Source: Endoryza foliicola (lineage in GTDB: Bacteria > Bacteroidota > Bacteroidia > Chitinophagales > Chitinophagaceae). From it: 64,000 nt of DNA. The first letter of the stretch is position 1. The number at the start of each line of letters is the position of its first letter. The position numbers and the translations under genes were made by a program. Below the pieces are notes generated by a model. That model saw only the letters and a program-made list of their open reading frames with translations. It searched no databases and was not told the origin of the DNA. The DNA lies in NCBI GenBank assembly GCA_965226965.1, contig OZ245715.1, forward strand, positions 2,418,001 to 2,482,000. The letters run 5' to 3'. Below, piece after piece: positions 1 through 8,494 of the stretch.

Positions 1-458
1 GAGGGATTCGGAATTTTCAGCAATTCTAATAATGAAACCGTTTCCGAAAATGCAGCTTTGGACTTGAGTTTTTTATGTTTTCTAATTGCTTCCGAAATCT
101 GTTCCCCAACGGTAATAAGTGGGTTTAAAGAACTCATGGGCTCTTGAAAAACCATTGCAATTTCGGTTCCTCTAATACTTTCCAGCATCGCCTCATCGCA
201 ATTTAAAAGATCAATTTGCGATCCATCTTTTTTGGTATAGAGAAGTGAACCCGATTGTTTGCCAATACTTTTTTTAGGGAGCAGGCCTAATAAGGATAAG
301 GCTGTTACTGATTTCCCCGACCCTGATTCTCCCACTAGTGCCACTAATTCGTTTGTTTGGATGGTGAAATCAATACAATTGACAGCCGGTTTTTGTGGGC
401 TGTTTGCAAAAGATAGTGAGTAGTTCTTTACTTCCAGTAACGGGGAGCGTGAAAGCAT
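1..458 (-). CDS. ABC transporter ATP-binding protein, Opp/Dpp type (partial, C-terminus outside window)
   Basis: This is the N-terminal ~152 residues of an ABC ATPase that would power a peptide/nickel-type importer at the inner membrane. Visible in the translation are the Walker A motif GESGSGKS about 40 residues in, followed by a Q-loop and the stretch VFQEPMSSLNP, which is typical of the OppD/DppD subfamily. The Walker B and signature motifs lie beyond the left edge. The start is the ATG at 458, the first methionine before the first beta strand (MLSRSPLLEVKNYS). The substrate cannot be told from this fragment. Confidence 0.88.
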   Translation of the reverse strand, partial: MLSRSPLLEVKNYSLSFANSPQKPAVNCIDFTIQTNELVALVGESGSGKSVTALSLLGLLPKKSIGKQSGSLLYTKKDGSQIDLLNCDEAMLESIRGTEIAMVFQEPMSSLNPLITVGEQISEAIRKHKKLKSKAAFSETVSLLELLKIPNP

Positions 459-495
459 GTTGTGAAGATACAAAACTCTGCAGACTACCGCCGGT

Positions 496-529
496 AAAGG
501 GCAGCATCCGAATTGGATGCTATGCCTTT
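496..529 (-). terminator. Stem-loop terminator after AMP nucleosidase
   Basis: An inverted repeat (AGCATCC and GGATGCT around a 5-nt loop, extended outward by GGC/GCC and AAAG/CTTT with small bulges) lies just after the stop of the minus-strand AMP nucleosidase gene. It has no long T run, so this is a moderate-confidence intrinsic terminator. It could act in both directions. Confidence 0.45.
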
Positions 530-535
530 GGCAGT

Positions 536-1306
536 TTAGAATTTGAGGTGACGAACCGTTAACCCATCATCGATCAATTGCTTTAATGAATCGATTCCAA
601 TTTTGATGTGTCTTTCTACAAAATTGCCGGTTACTTTCTTATCACTCTCTTCTGTTTTTACTCCTTCAGGAGTCATGGGTTGATCACTTACCAAGAGTAG
701 GGCTCCGGTAGGGATCTTGTTGTAGAAACCTACAGAGAAGATGGTAGCCGTTTCCATGTCGATGGCATACGCACGCACTTTCTGGAGGTATTCTTTGAAC
801 TGTTCGTCGTGTTCCCACACTCTACGGTTGGTGGTGTAAACAGTGCCTGTCCAATAATCTACTTCATGTTCACGAATGGTAGTAGATACTGCTTTTTGCA
901 AAGCGAAGGCAGGTAAGGCCGGAACTTCAGGAGGGAAATAGTCATTGGAAGTACCTTCTCCTCTAATAGCAGCGATCGGAAGAATGAGGTCGCCAATTTG
1001 ATTTCTCTTTTTGAGTCCGCCGCATTTACCAAGGAAAAGAACGGCTTTGGGCTCAATGGCAGTCATCAGATCCATCACGGTTGCAGCGGTTGGACTTCCC
1101 ATTCCAAAATTGATAATTGTGATGTTTTCTGCGGTAGCGCATTGCATGGGGCGATCGGCACCTACGATGGGCACGTTGTGCCATTCGGCGAAAAGCTTCA
1201 CATAATTACTGAAGTTGGTGAGAAGGATGTACTTTCCGAAGTTCTCCAGTTTTTCTCCGGTGTAGCGTGGGAGCCAGTTTTCAACGATTTCTTGCTTTGT
1301 TTTCAT
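536..1306 (-). CDS. amn: AMP nucleosidase (short Bacteroidota form)
   Basis: This enzyme hydrolyses AMP to adenine and ribose 5-phosphate and acts in cytoplasmic purine salvage. The 256-residue protein is the short form made only of the nucleoside-phosphorylase-like catalytic domain, without the N-terminal regulatory domain of the E. coli enzyme. Seen in the sequence: a glycine-rich phosphate-loop region (INFGMGSPTAATVMDL), the FLGKCGGL strand, and the substrate-site stretch AIDMETATIF. It ends with an acidic, Asp-containing loop (VSDQPMTPEG). The reading frame extends 10 codons upstream, but the ATG at 1306 (MKTKQEIVENW) is the likelier start because the extension looks non-coding. It stands alone, transcribed away from the HsdR_N-like gene at 1388. 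Confidence 0.9.
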   Translation of the reverse strand: MKTKQEIVENWLPRYTGEKLENFGKYILLTNFSNYVKLFAEWHNVPIVGADRPMQCATAENITIINFGMGSPTAATVMDLMTAIEPKAVLFLGKCGGLKKRNQIGDLILPIAAIRGEGTSNDYFPPEVPALPAFALQKAVSTTIREHEVDYWTGTVYTTNRRVWEHDEQFKEYLQKVRAYAIDMETATIFSVGFYNKIPTGALLLVSDQPMTPEGVKTEESDKKVTGNFVERHIKIGIDSLKQLIDDGLTVRHLKF

Positions 1307-1387
1307 GTTGTTGGCTTTTATGTTAGTAAATATCAAAGAATAGGGTCATGGGCGGATTAATCCCACAAATTTAGTTATTTCGCAGCA

Positions 1388-1825
1388 ATGATCGCGATAA
1401 ACTATCCAAAACATGATTTCAGAACCAAAGCAGAATTGGGTAAAACGCTCATTTTCGATGAATGGAGGAAATTGTGGGTAACGCTAAGTCCTGAAGAGTG
1501 GGTGCGTCAACATGTATTACTTTACTTAACCAGCACGCTGAACTATCCTTCGGCATTGATTGCCGTAGAAAAAGAGTTGGATTTGGGTGGAATGAAAAAG
1601 CGTTTCGATGTGTTGGTGTACGATAGAAATCATCAACCCTGGCTCATGATTGAATGCAAGGCCATGGATGTGAACTTAGATGTGAAAGTGTTGGAACAAG
1701 TGATGCGCTACGGGATCAGTATTCCTGCTCCGTATTTGGTTATCACAAATGGCAGCTATACTTTGGGGTGGGAACGTAAAGACGGAACCTTGGTACCCAT
1801 TGAACAGTTCCCATTGTGGACTTAG
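1388..1825 (+). CDS. Type I restriction HsdR N-terminal-like protein (stand-alone)
   Basis: This 145-residue protein consists of one domain of the PD-(D/E)XK nuclease fold, similar to the N-terminal part of type I restriction HsdR subunits. The candidate catalytic residues are the Asp in KRFDVLVYD and the Glu/Lys pair in LMIECKAMD, a clean D...ExK signature. No helicase or methyltransferase gene lies beside it, so it is not part of a restriction locus here. Stand-alone proteins of this type are common in Bacteroidota and their role is not established. The gene starts with ATG about 80 bp from the divergent amn gene. Its 3' end overlaps the convergent GNAT gene by 4 bp. Confidence 0.82.
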   Translation: MIAINYPKHDFRTKAELGKTLIFDEWRKLWVTLSPEEWVRQHVLLYLTSTLNYPSALIAVEKELDLGGMKKRFDVLVYDRNHQPWLMIECKAMDVNLDVKVLEQVMRYGISIPAPYLVITNGSYTLGWERKDGTLVPIEQFPLWT

Positions 1826-2370
1826 TTTATTCTTCTTTTTCGAATCGGAAATTCTTGTTTTATTTCTACAAATCCCGCTTTTTTATATACTTGTAAGGCT
1901 TTGGGATGATCGAGTGAGCAAGTATTCAATTGTATTTTGGGTTTCCCATAACCGGCTGCTTTATTGATGACCCAATTGAGCAAAGCGGGTCCCCATCCTT
2001 TACCCGTATGTTCCGGAAACAATCCGAAGTACTGAATTTCCACTGCATCCGTTAAATCAACCAATTCAATATAGCCAATGGTTTCACCGAGGTATTGAAA
2101 CAGGTAGATGCTGGTTTGATCGTTGTTAATTGCCTCATTCAAGGCCTCATCTTCCATAAAAATTCGATCCAGCCAATTCCATTTTTCACCCACTGAATAA
2201 TACAAACTGCGGTATTCGTGTACGTCTCTCGGCGTCGACCACAGCACTGCGCTCACATTCTCCGGCAACGTTACTACAGAAGGGGTAGGAGACGGTTGTT
2301 CTAGGTAATGAACAGTAATGGGGATTTCTTCGAAAGATATGGTTGCGGGATTGATTCTTTTCATACTCAT
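1822..2370 (-). CDS. GNAT family N-acetyltransferase
   Basis: This is a cytoplasmic acetyl-CoA-dependent acyltransferase of about 182 residues with unknown acceptor. The C-terminal half carries the GNAT core: the FGLFPEHTGKGWGPALL segment, which matches the R/Q-x-x-G-x-G/A pyrophosphate loop (HTGKGWG), and later LDHPKALQVYKKAGF, the usual terminal helix and strand. The start is either the ATG at 2370, whose ATGA overlaps the TGA of the upstream LamG gene, or the ATG two codons later at 2364. The frame further upstream overlaps the preceding gene and is not used. The tight overlap suggests co-transcription and translational coupling with the surface protein upstream, although no functional link is obvious. 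Confidence 0.85.
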   Translation of the reverse strand: MSMKRINPATISFEEIPITVHYLEQPSPTPSVVTLPENVSAVLWSTPRDVHEYRSLYYSVGEKWNWLDRIFMEDEALNEAINNDQTSIYLFQYLGETIGYIELVDLTDAVEIQYFGLFPEHTGKGWGPALLNWVINKAAGYGKPKIQLNTCSLDHPKALQVYKKAGFVEIKQEFPIRKRRIN

Positions 2371-5081
2371 CGCACCAAAATTACAATACCTGTTCGAATT
2401 ACCGGCCCGCATAATCCTTCTCCTTTAATAACATACGTGTATCCACCGGCTGGTTGCGCTTCTCCTCTAAATTTTCCATCCCAACAATCTGATGCATCTT
2501 TCGTTGAAAACAGTCGAAGCCCCCAGCGATTGAAAACTGAAAACTCAGTGATATTTACATTTGCCCATGATCGAATACCGAAGCAATCATTTTTTCCATC
2601 TCCGTTAGGGGTAAATGCATTGGGTACAGCAAATACGGGTCTTCCGGTTTTATTAACATCTACATAGATGGAAGCAGTGTCTGTACAGCCATTGGCACCT
2701 GTGCCGGTAACCAAATAGGTGGTAGAAGTGGTTGGAGTCGCTTTTGTGGATACTGCTCCGGCATCGGCTAATGTAGAGGCGGGTGACCACACATAAGATA
2801 CGCCACCACTTGCTGTTAATTGCGCGTAAGGAAGGTCGCAAGTGATGTCATTCGACTTGGTTACTGCAATATCGGGCAAAGGAAGAACTGCTACTTCAAC
2901 ATCGAAGCTTTTCTGGTATCCGCATGTTGATGAAACAATGGCAACTTGATAGGTAGTAGTTGTTGTGGGCCTTGCTACCGGATTGACAATGCTGGCATTG
3001 CTCAAAGTACTGGCAGGCGACCAAGTGTACTGTGATTGACTTCCATTCGCACCGTCTAATGTAATAGACTTGCCAAAGCAAATAGAACCGCCTTTAGGAG
3101 TGTTGAAAATGGCAGGCTGTATGGCAACCACGGCATCAGTATTGGATGAAGGGGAATTTATACATCCGTTTTTATCCGTTATGCTCAATAGCTTATAGTT
3201 TGCATTAGCAGTAAGAATGTTAGGAGCATTGAATGTAAGGTCGCTTTCTATATTGGGTTGCACTATTAGATTTCCCTGTGGATCTTGATAACTAATAGTA
3301 AAAGGTCCAACACCTTTGAGTTTATGAAACAAAAGTTTGGCTTGCGTATTTGCACATATGGTATCACCAACAAGGTTCCCATCGGGTAGCTGATTCACTC
3401 GGGCATAGAGAATATTCGTGGTAATTCTACAATTGATAGAGTTAATATTTGTGCTTTCAGCGGCTACCATACGATAGATCACATAAGTGCCATTGTTATA
3501 ATTTGGAGTAACGTTAATGGATAATGCATTTGAGTTGGGGATATCTGTCCAAGCATTGTTTCCGGTGCTTACTTGCCATCTATACGCCGGAGTACTATAC
3601 CCACTTTGGATAGTTCCGTAAAGCTGGATGGAACTGCCTTCACAAATACTTACACTGTCTTTTTTCGAAACAGGGTCTAAAGAAGCTGTTGACAAAGGTC
3701 CACAAGGCCTGAATGTAATATCATCGATAGCTAAATCATTACCGGGTAAAGCAGCACCTCCGGGAGCATTGTTGATCATTTTTAGTATTACGCTCGATTC
3801 CGTTGTTGGGAGGGTGAAATAAAATCCGTATTGGCGCCAAGTCATGGAAGTGCTTTCTGTAATAGGGCCAGTTGTGTAGCTACCAAGTACGGTACCATCC
3901 AGTTTGGTGATTTGAAAAGTAACATCAGGATCCACTCCGTTTCCTTTGTTTAGATCAAGACAATTGGCCACCCATGCCGCAAATTCATAGGAAGTGCCTC
4001 CACAAAGGTTGGAGATGGTTTGTTTGTAGAATTCCAATCCCGCTGTTGCTTGCGAATTGTAAAAAGCCATATAACCATTGTTATCACCTGGAGTATGATC
4101 AGGCGCACCCATGAACCAACCTTGGTTGGCAGGAACATTGTTGGTGATAGTGTATTGACCATCATTGGGAACAGGGGTGGCAGGATTGCCCGTTACAGCC
4201 AGGTAGTTCAAAGTAGTAGAAGCTCCCGGAACAGTAGTGGGTAAATCGGAAGCAGGATTGTTACCTGATCCAAAAGTGATATTCACTACAGGGTCGCCCA
4301 ATGTTCCGTTGCAAAGCGTGTTTTGAACCTCACATAACGCCGCAACTTCGTCTGTATTGAGCGCTCGATTGTAGATACGAACATCATCTATTTTGCCTTT
4401 AAAACGGAGAGGATCTCCTGCCCACCAGCTTCCAATTAAAAGCTGTGTGTTAGTACACTCAAGTAAGTTTTGATATGTGGTTGTCTTCACGTCGGCGAGC
4501 ACTCCATCTACATAAATTTTCAGAGTATTGTTTTCGAAACTCCCTACCAAGCAATGCCATTGATTGGTACTGAAATTGTTGGTCGTTCTTGCAAATGGAT
4601 TGCTTGGATCATACAAGTATTGTTGAAAACAAGAAGCTGTGAAGGGGGTCGTTCCAAAAAAATATCCGTATTGAACATCATAGTTTATTCCTAAGTTGTA
4701 GGTTGCAGCATAGCCGGTGCCATATTCGATTTTACCGAGGATCATCTGACCACCTGCAACTTCTGTGTTTATCATTGCAGCCACAGTAATCGCTTTAGTA
4801 GAGAGTTTACCTGCATCGTTTACTACAATGTAGTCGTTAGCGCCGTCAAACCTCATTGCACTGTTTGGGTTGTTGAAACGGTCGGTTGTAGGTTGGGGGT
4901 TCCCCATAATAACACCATTCAGGTTATTACCGGAAGCATCAGTAGCGGTGCCGTTCAATGGATAATAGGCAATTAGTCCATTGGTTAAGTTTACTTGCGA
5001 AAACGCATAGTTACAAATGCTCATCATCATTACAACAAGCAATATTCTCTGAATGCTGATCACCCCTCGTTTACTATACAT
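2367..5081 (-). CDS. Secreted LamG-domain protein with type B (CHU_C) T9SS sorting domain
   Basis: This is a cell-surface protein of about 904 residues. It begins with a hydrophobic signal peptide ending near CNYAFSQ. A concanavalin/LamG-like domain follows at roughly residues 30-245 (GLIAYYPLNGTATDASGN ... IDDVRIYNRALNTDE). A second beta-rich region spans about 265-465, and Ig/PKD-like modules containing the repeated pattern YTWSPASTL / YVWSPASTL run to about residue 820. The last ~85 residues (FTPNGDGKND ... FNRWGLRLF ... GKFRGEAQPAGGYTYVI) are the gliding-motility/CHU_C-type C-terminal domain, which targets proteins to the type IX secretion system. The start chosen is the ATG at 5081; a GTG three codons upstream is also possible. 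The ligand is unknown. LamG domains often bind carbohydrate. Confidence 0.88.
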   Translation of the reverse strand: MYSKRGVISIQRILLVVMMMSICNYAFSQVNLTNGLIAYYPLNGTATDASGNNLNGVIMGNPQPTTDRFNNPNSAMRFDGANDYIVVNDAGKLSTKAITVAAMINTEVAGGQMILGKIEYGTGYAATYNLGINYDVQYGYFFGTTPFTASCFQQYLYDPSNPFARTTNNFSTNQWHCLVGSFENNTLKIYVDGVLADVKTTTYQNLLECTNTQLLIGSWWAGDPLRFKGKIDDVRIYNRALNTDEVAALCEVQNTLCNGTLGDPVVNITFGSGNNPASDLPTTVPGASTTLNYLAVTGNPATPVPNDGQYTITNNVPANQGWFMGAPDHTPGDNNGYMAFYNSQATAGLEFYKQTISNLCGGTSYEFAAWVANCLDLNKGNGVDPDVTFQITKLDGTVLGSYTTGPITESTSMTWRQYGFYFTLPTTESSVILKMINNAPGGAALPGNDLAIDDITFRPCGPLSTASLDPVSKKDSVSICEGSSIQLYGTIQSGYSTPAYRWQVSTGNNAWTDIPNSNALSINVTPNYNNGTYVIYRMVAAESTNINSINCRITTNILYARVNQLPDGNLVGDTICANTQAKLLFHKLKGVGPFTISYQDPQGNLIVQPNIESDLTFNAPNILTANANYKLLSITDKNGCINSPSSNTDAVVAIQPAIFNTPKGGSICFGKSITLDGANGSQSQYTWSPASTLSNASIVNPVARPTTTTTYQVAIVSSTCGYQKSFDVEVAVLPLPDIAVTKSNDITCDLPYAQLTASGGVSYVWSPASTLADAGAVSTKATPTTSTTYLVTGTGANGCTDTASIYVDVNKTGRPVFAVPNAFTPNGDGKNDCFGIRSWANVNITEFSVFNRWGLRLFSTKDASDCWDGKFRGEAQPAGGYTYVIKGEGLCGPVIRTGIVILVR

Positions 5082-5110
5082 GTACCGCACAAGAAAATTA
5101 TTAAGTCAAA

Positions 5111-5863
5111 TTAGGGATACAAAATGCTTTTTATCCCCAAGTAACGGAGAATAAGTTCAATCTTACGCTTGATTTTTTCTTTCCTATTTAATTTGATTAC
5201 ATTAAACGTGTATTTTGCAGTTCCTGTCGCTTCTGATTTTAATGGAAGTTTTTTCTTTTTTTCAATAACCATTACACTATCGTAGTAATGAATAGAAGAA
5301 ACATTTTCAGAAAATTTGGTTACCTTAAGTGAATTCTCTTGACTGTGAAAAGCGTTTAGTTGATCAATAAATTGTTTACTAAACTCAATAAAAGTTCCAG
5401 GTCTTTTATGGCCTCCTCCATAGTCAATCCAATAACTTGTATGCAAGTCTTCAATTAAATAGACCCCATCGTCCTTTATGTGTTCAAAAAGATGGTTGAA
5501 AGTTGTTATTTGTTGTAGCATTGTGTGACCTCCATCATCAATCAGAATATCAACTTTGGGGATTTTTGTCTTCAAACTCTCTAAGAATTGTGGGTCTGAT
5601 TGCGAACCAATAAAAATTTGTATATTATCTTCCTCAAATTCCTTGCATCTCGGTTCTATATCAACTCCAAAAATTTGAGCTGAATGGCCAAAATAGGACT
5701 TCCACATTTGTAAACTTCCACCTTGAAATACGCCAATTTCAAGAATCGTTATTGGTTTATTTCTATATTTAGCGAAGTGGCGCTCGTATATTTCAAAATA
5801 ATGAGCCCATTTGTGTATTAGTCTTTTATCGTTGTTTCTAAAGTAAAGTTCTAAGTCGTTCAT
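5111..5863 (-). CDS. Class I SAM-dependent methyltransferase (surface-glycan type)
   Basis: This is a 250-residue Rossmann-fold methyltransferase resembling those of macrolide sugars and lipopolysaccharide clusters. Motif I is ITILEIGVFQGGSLQMWK; the following acidic residue is in FGVDIEP, and DILIDDGGHTMLQQ corresponds to the catalytic/metal-binding loop of that group. Its near twin (252 residues, clearly homologous along its whole length) lies at 30425-31183, on the other side of the Rhs operon. The gene is followed by the surface protein and preceded, 22 bp away, by the glycosyltransferase gene, so the two probably form one operon that builds or decorates a surface glycan. The acceptor cannot be deduced. 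Confidence 0.83.
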   Translation of the reverse strand: MNDLELYFRNNDKRLIHKWAHYFEIYERHFAKYRNKPITILEIGVFQGGSLQMWKSYFGHSAQIFGVDIEPRCKEFEEDNIQIFIGSQSDPQFLESLKTKIPKVDILIDDGGHTMLQQITTFNHLFEHIKDDGVYLIEDLHTSYWIDYGGGHKRPGTFIEFSKQFIDQLNAFHSQENSLKVTKFSENVSSIHYYDSVMVIEKKKKLPLKSEATGTAKYTFNVIKLNRKEKIKRKIELILRYLGIKSILYP

Positions 5864-5885
5864 TTTGTATTCAAAATTTTAATAA

Positions 5886-6692
5886 TTATATCTTTTCGAA
5901 AAGGCCTTTTAAAATATAGAAAAATGATTTTATCCTAAAGTTACTATAAACCAGGTTATTTTTAATAACATTGAATATATACCTTAGAGGAACTAGATGC
6001 TTGAATTCAGGATGCTTTTTTCTAACTTTTCGAATGTTTCTGACTTTGTAATACATTCTAATTGGTGAATGTATCATTCTAGTCATTTTAATAATACCAA
6101 AGATAGAGATTTTCTTTTTTATCCCTTCTGAATGGTTTAGAAAAAACATGTTCAAAAGCGCAGTACGATATCCGATTTTAAGGGATCGAATGCAATATTC
6201 TGTATCGACTTCATCTATAAAAAATGACTCATCGAATTCTCCAATTTTTTTAAATGCATCTAAGTTCACAACTGATCCTGACGTTATTAGAATGCTATTT
6301 TCAATTTCGTCTTTAGTGATTTGTTGTTTAAGCTGATAATATCTGATACCGATCATTGAGTAGGCGCCACTTTTCATCTTGATTTCGACAGACCTAAGAT
6401 AGCCAGATATTTGTGATTCATTGAAACTGGAGTCTTGATCCATTGTTAGCAAGAATGAATATCCATCTTTAATGGCCTTCGAGCATGCTTCATTTAGTCT
6501 TTGGGCAATTCCCTTATTGTACCCGTCCCAGTAGTACACAGCCTTTTCGCTAAGTGCGCCAAGGTCTAGTAATAGTGGGTTAGGAGAATTGTCAATTAAA
6601 TACAATTTCTCAATATGATCCTTATAAGTCAATATGTTTGCGATAAAATCATTTGGTGGGTTATAAAGGATAGTTACTGCTGCAATTCTCAT
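5886..6692 (-). CDS. Family 2 glycosyltransferase (rhamnosyltransferase-like)
   Basis: This is a 268-residue GT-A fold glycosyltransferase, probably transferring a sugar (rhamnose-like) to a lipid-linked glycan at the inner face of the membrane. The N-terminus VTILYNPPNDFIANI matches the rhamnosyltransferase-like branch. The DQDSSF stretch is the DxD-type metal/nucleotide-sugar site, and FDESFFIDEVDTEYCIR is the conserved acceptor/catalytic ED region. The frame extends 33 codons upstream, but the ATG at 6692 (MRIAAVTILYN) puts the first beta strand at the very N-terminus as is normal for the family, so I chose it. It is likely co-transcribed with the methyltransferase 22 bp downstream. Confidence 0.85.
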   Translation of the reverse strand: MRIAAVTILYNPPNDFIANILTYKDHIEKLYLIDNSPNPLLLDLGALSEKAVYYWDGYNKGIAQRLNEACSKAIKDGYSFLLTMDQDSSFNESQISGYLRSVEIKMKSGAYSMIGIRYYQLKQQITKDEIENSILITSGSVVNLDAFKKIGEFDESFFIDEVDTEYCIRSLKIGYRTALLNMFFLNHSEGIKKKISIFGIIKMTRMIHSPIRMYYKVRNIRKVRKKHPEFKHLVPLRYIFNVIKNNLVYSNFRIKSFFYILKGLFEKI

Positions 6693-7196
6693 GTCGTTTT
6701 GAATTGTTTTACTAGTTGCAAATGTACTGATTTCTGCCTGTACTAAATCTAGCGTGATTAAGTAAACTACATATTGCCATTTTCTATTCATCTTTCATAA
6801 ACATAAATGACAGCAATTCAATTTTGAGTTTCGAATGTAATGATGTTGTAAATGAAGTTATTAAAAATGATCGGCTGTTAAAATAGTACTATCTAGAACC
6901 CGTATCTCCCAACTTCTAGTTCGGAACAGAAATCACCTAATACTTCAGAAATATATTCTAAATGAAAAATTCCATCTCAGTTAATTGGCATCAATACTTA
7001 GATGTATTGGTTTTTAAATACTTTTTTGAACTCTTCTATTAGATACACTAACAATACATTATTTTATTTATTTTAACTTGTTATGCTATTGAAATAACGG
7101 TCTTAAATATTTTATGAGATACTAGTTAATTGCACAAAACGTTTATTTTAGATATCTATAACTCTTCTAAAATTTTTAAAACAAAAGAATTAATTC
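6693..7196. other. AT-rich intergenic stretch in the glycan cluster
   Basis: About 400-500 bp, very AT-rich, with no open frame that resembles a protein (the first ~100 bp are the rejected upstream extension of the glycosyltransferase frame). It presumably carries the promoter of the glycosyltransferase and the 3' end of the methyltransferase transcript. I see no clear hairpin or repeat in it. Confidence 0.5.
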
Positions 7197-8024
7197 TTAC
7201 TTCTTCAAGGCGACAAACATACTTCTATTAATATACTCAACTGTACTATGGTCAAAAATATCTCCAGTAAAATTATGCTGTTCAAAAACATAATCAAAGC
7301 CGACCTTATAAAGGATTTCAGTTAAATCCTTTTTCAGAAGCCAGAATGACTTGGAATTGCTGTAGGAAGCCCATAAAAGGTTTTCGATTTTAGATTTTGT
7401 AGAGTTAGGACTCCATTCCGAATACCATCTTCCTCGATAACCCTCATGAATAGTCTTTTTGGAAAGACGATAGTTTCTTGAAGATGACAAAAATTGAACT
7501 CGCTTATGAAGTGGGGCAAGATACCTAGAGTTGAGCATCCCCAATTCATAACGGATGTCCCGTTCAGGCGCATAATGGGTGTGAAGAAGGAGAAGCTTGC
7601 TAGTAGTTCTAGATAGTGCTTCAAGGAATTTGGCAGGATTTTCCAAGTGATATAATAAGCCATAACAGAACGTAACGTCAAATTTACCGTATGACTCTAT
7701 ATTTTTTGCATCATCTTTAACAAATTTAAGATTTGCTAAATTCAACCCAGATTTAACATAGTTACATTTATCCAAATTCGTTTGTCTTGCTTCGATTCCA
7801 AGTGTATCAAAACCGCTTCTTGCCAGTTCAACGCTATACCCTCCCTCCAAGCAACCTATATCAACCGCTCTCAGTTTAGATCGATCAAAACTTTCTTTTG
7901 GAAAAACAAAGTCGAGTATTTGATTGGCTGAAGACCAAACTTTGCTTTCGGAAATCAAAACTAATTTGTCGTTCATAGTTCGTTCTCCTGAATCTAAAAG
8001 AACGTTATGAGCTGTAAAATGCAT
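7197..8024 (-). CDS. Class I SAM-dependent methyltransferase
   Basis: This is a 275-residue methyltransferase unrelated in detail to the one at 5111. Motif I is AVDIGCLEGGYSVELA, followed by the adenosine-binding acidic residue in LGIEAR. FVKDDAKNI and FDVTFCYGLLYHLENP are motifs II and IV of small-molecule methyltransferases of the UbiE/Methyltransf_11-like group. The C-terminal third (HYAPERDIRYEL..., then a WLLKKDLTEILYKVGF segment) resembles sugar or lipid modifying enzymes found in polysaccharide clusters. It starts with ATG at 8024 and is separated by 500 bp from the GT2 gene on the same strand. The substrate is unknown. Confidence 0.8.
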   Translation of the reverse strand: MHFTAHNVLLDSGERTMNDKLVLISESKVWSSANQILDFVFPKESFDRSKLRAVDIGCLEGGYSVELARSGFDTLGIEARQTNLDKCNYVKSGLNLANLKFVKDDAKNIESYGKFDVTFCYGLLYHLENPAKFLEALSRTTSKLLLLHTHYAPERDIRYELGMLNSRYLAPLHKRVQFLSSSRNYRLSKKTIHEGYRGRWYSEWSPNSTKSKIENLLWASYSNSKSFWLLKKDLTEILYKVGFDYVFEQHNFTGDIFDHSTVEYINRSMFVALKK

Positions 8025-8494
8025 AAAAGGAAATTTTTGAGGTTTAATTAAATAATATTGGAGATTAAGTTATGGTTATTTTAATTCAAAAAATATAATT
8101 TCTAAAAGAAGTAAATTGCAAAGATTATAAAATTCTCCTATGCCAGCTGCTCAAACGTATTTTGGAATAGTGTAAAACAAATACTTGAGTTTAAAAAAGG
8201 GGCAGGATTGTTCTGGATTTGAGCAATATGTTTGTATACCTTAAATTTTATAAGCGCCTATTTTTTGCTGGGTTTGAAAAGATCGAATTATTCATTTAGG
8301 ATCCAAGGATGTCAATTAGTTACATTAGGTTTTTACTACTTTACGCATTCTATATTTTATTCTAATACAGGATTGTTTTAGAAAAAAATATAGTGTTTTG
8401 ATTTTTGTATATATAACATTACCTATATTCGATTTGAAATTCGAGACCCGACGCCTTTTTTAAACCTTTTTGTTCATCCTTTTAAAGTACTCTT
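8025..8494. other. Divergent intergenic region upstream of the Rhs operon
   Basis: About 470 bp of AT-rich DNA between the minus-strand methyltransferase and the plus-strand Rhs operon. It must contain the promoter of the 21-kb operon. Around 8405-8440 there are TTTTG and TATATTCG stretches that recall the Bacteroidota -33/-7 elements, but the spacing does not fit the TTTG-N19-21-TAnnTTTG consensus, so I do not call a promoter. No ORF or repeat is seen. Confidence 0.4.

Noticed and set aside
998..1360. Open frames opposite amn, and similar long antisense frames opposite clpC (44995-45693) and in the other large genes
   Set aside because: They are shadows of recognised genes: their translations have no family features and they end with the codon bias of the true frame.
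1388..1825. A restriction-modification system
   Set aside because: Only an HsdR_N-like domain is present; no HsdM, HsdS or helicase gene is adjacent.
8405..8440. Bacteroidota-type promoter (TTTG / TAnnTTTG) before the Rhs operon
   Set aside because: The words are present, but the spacing is 16 or 23 bp rather than 19-21, so support is weak.
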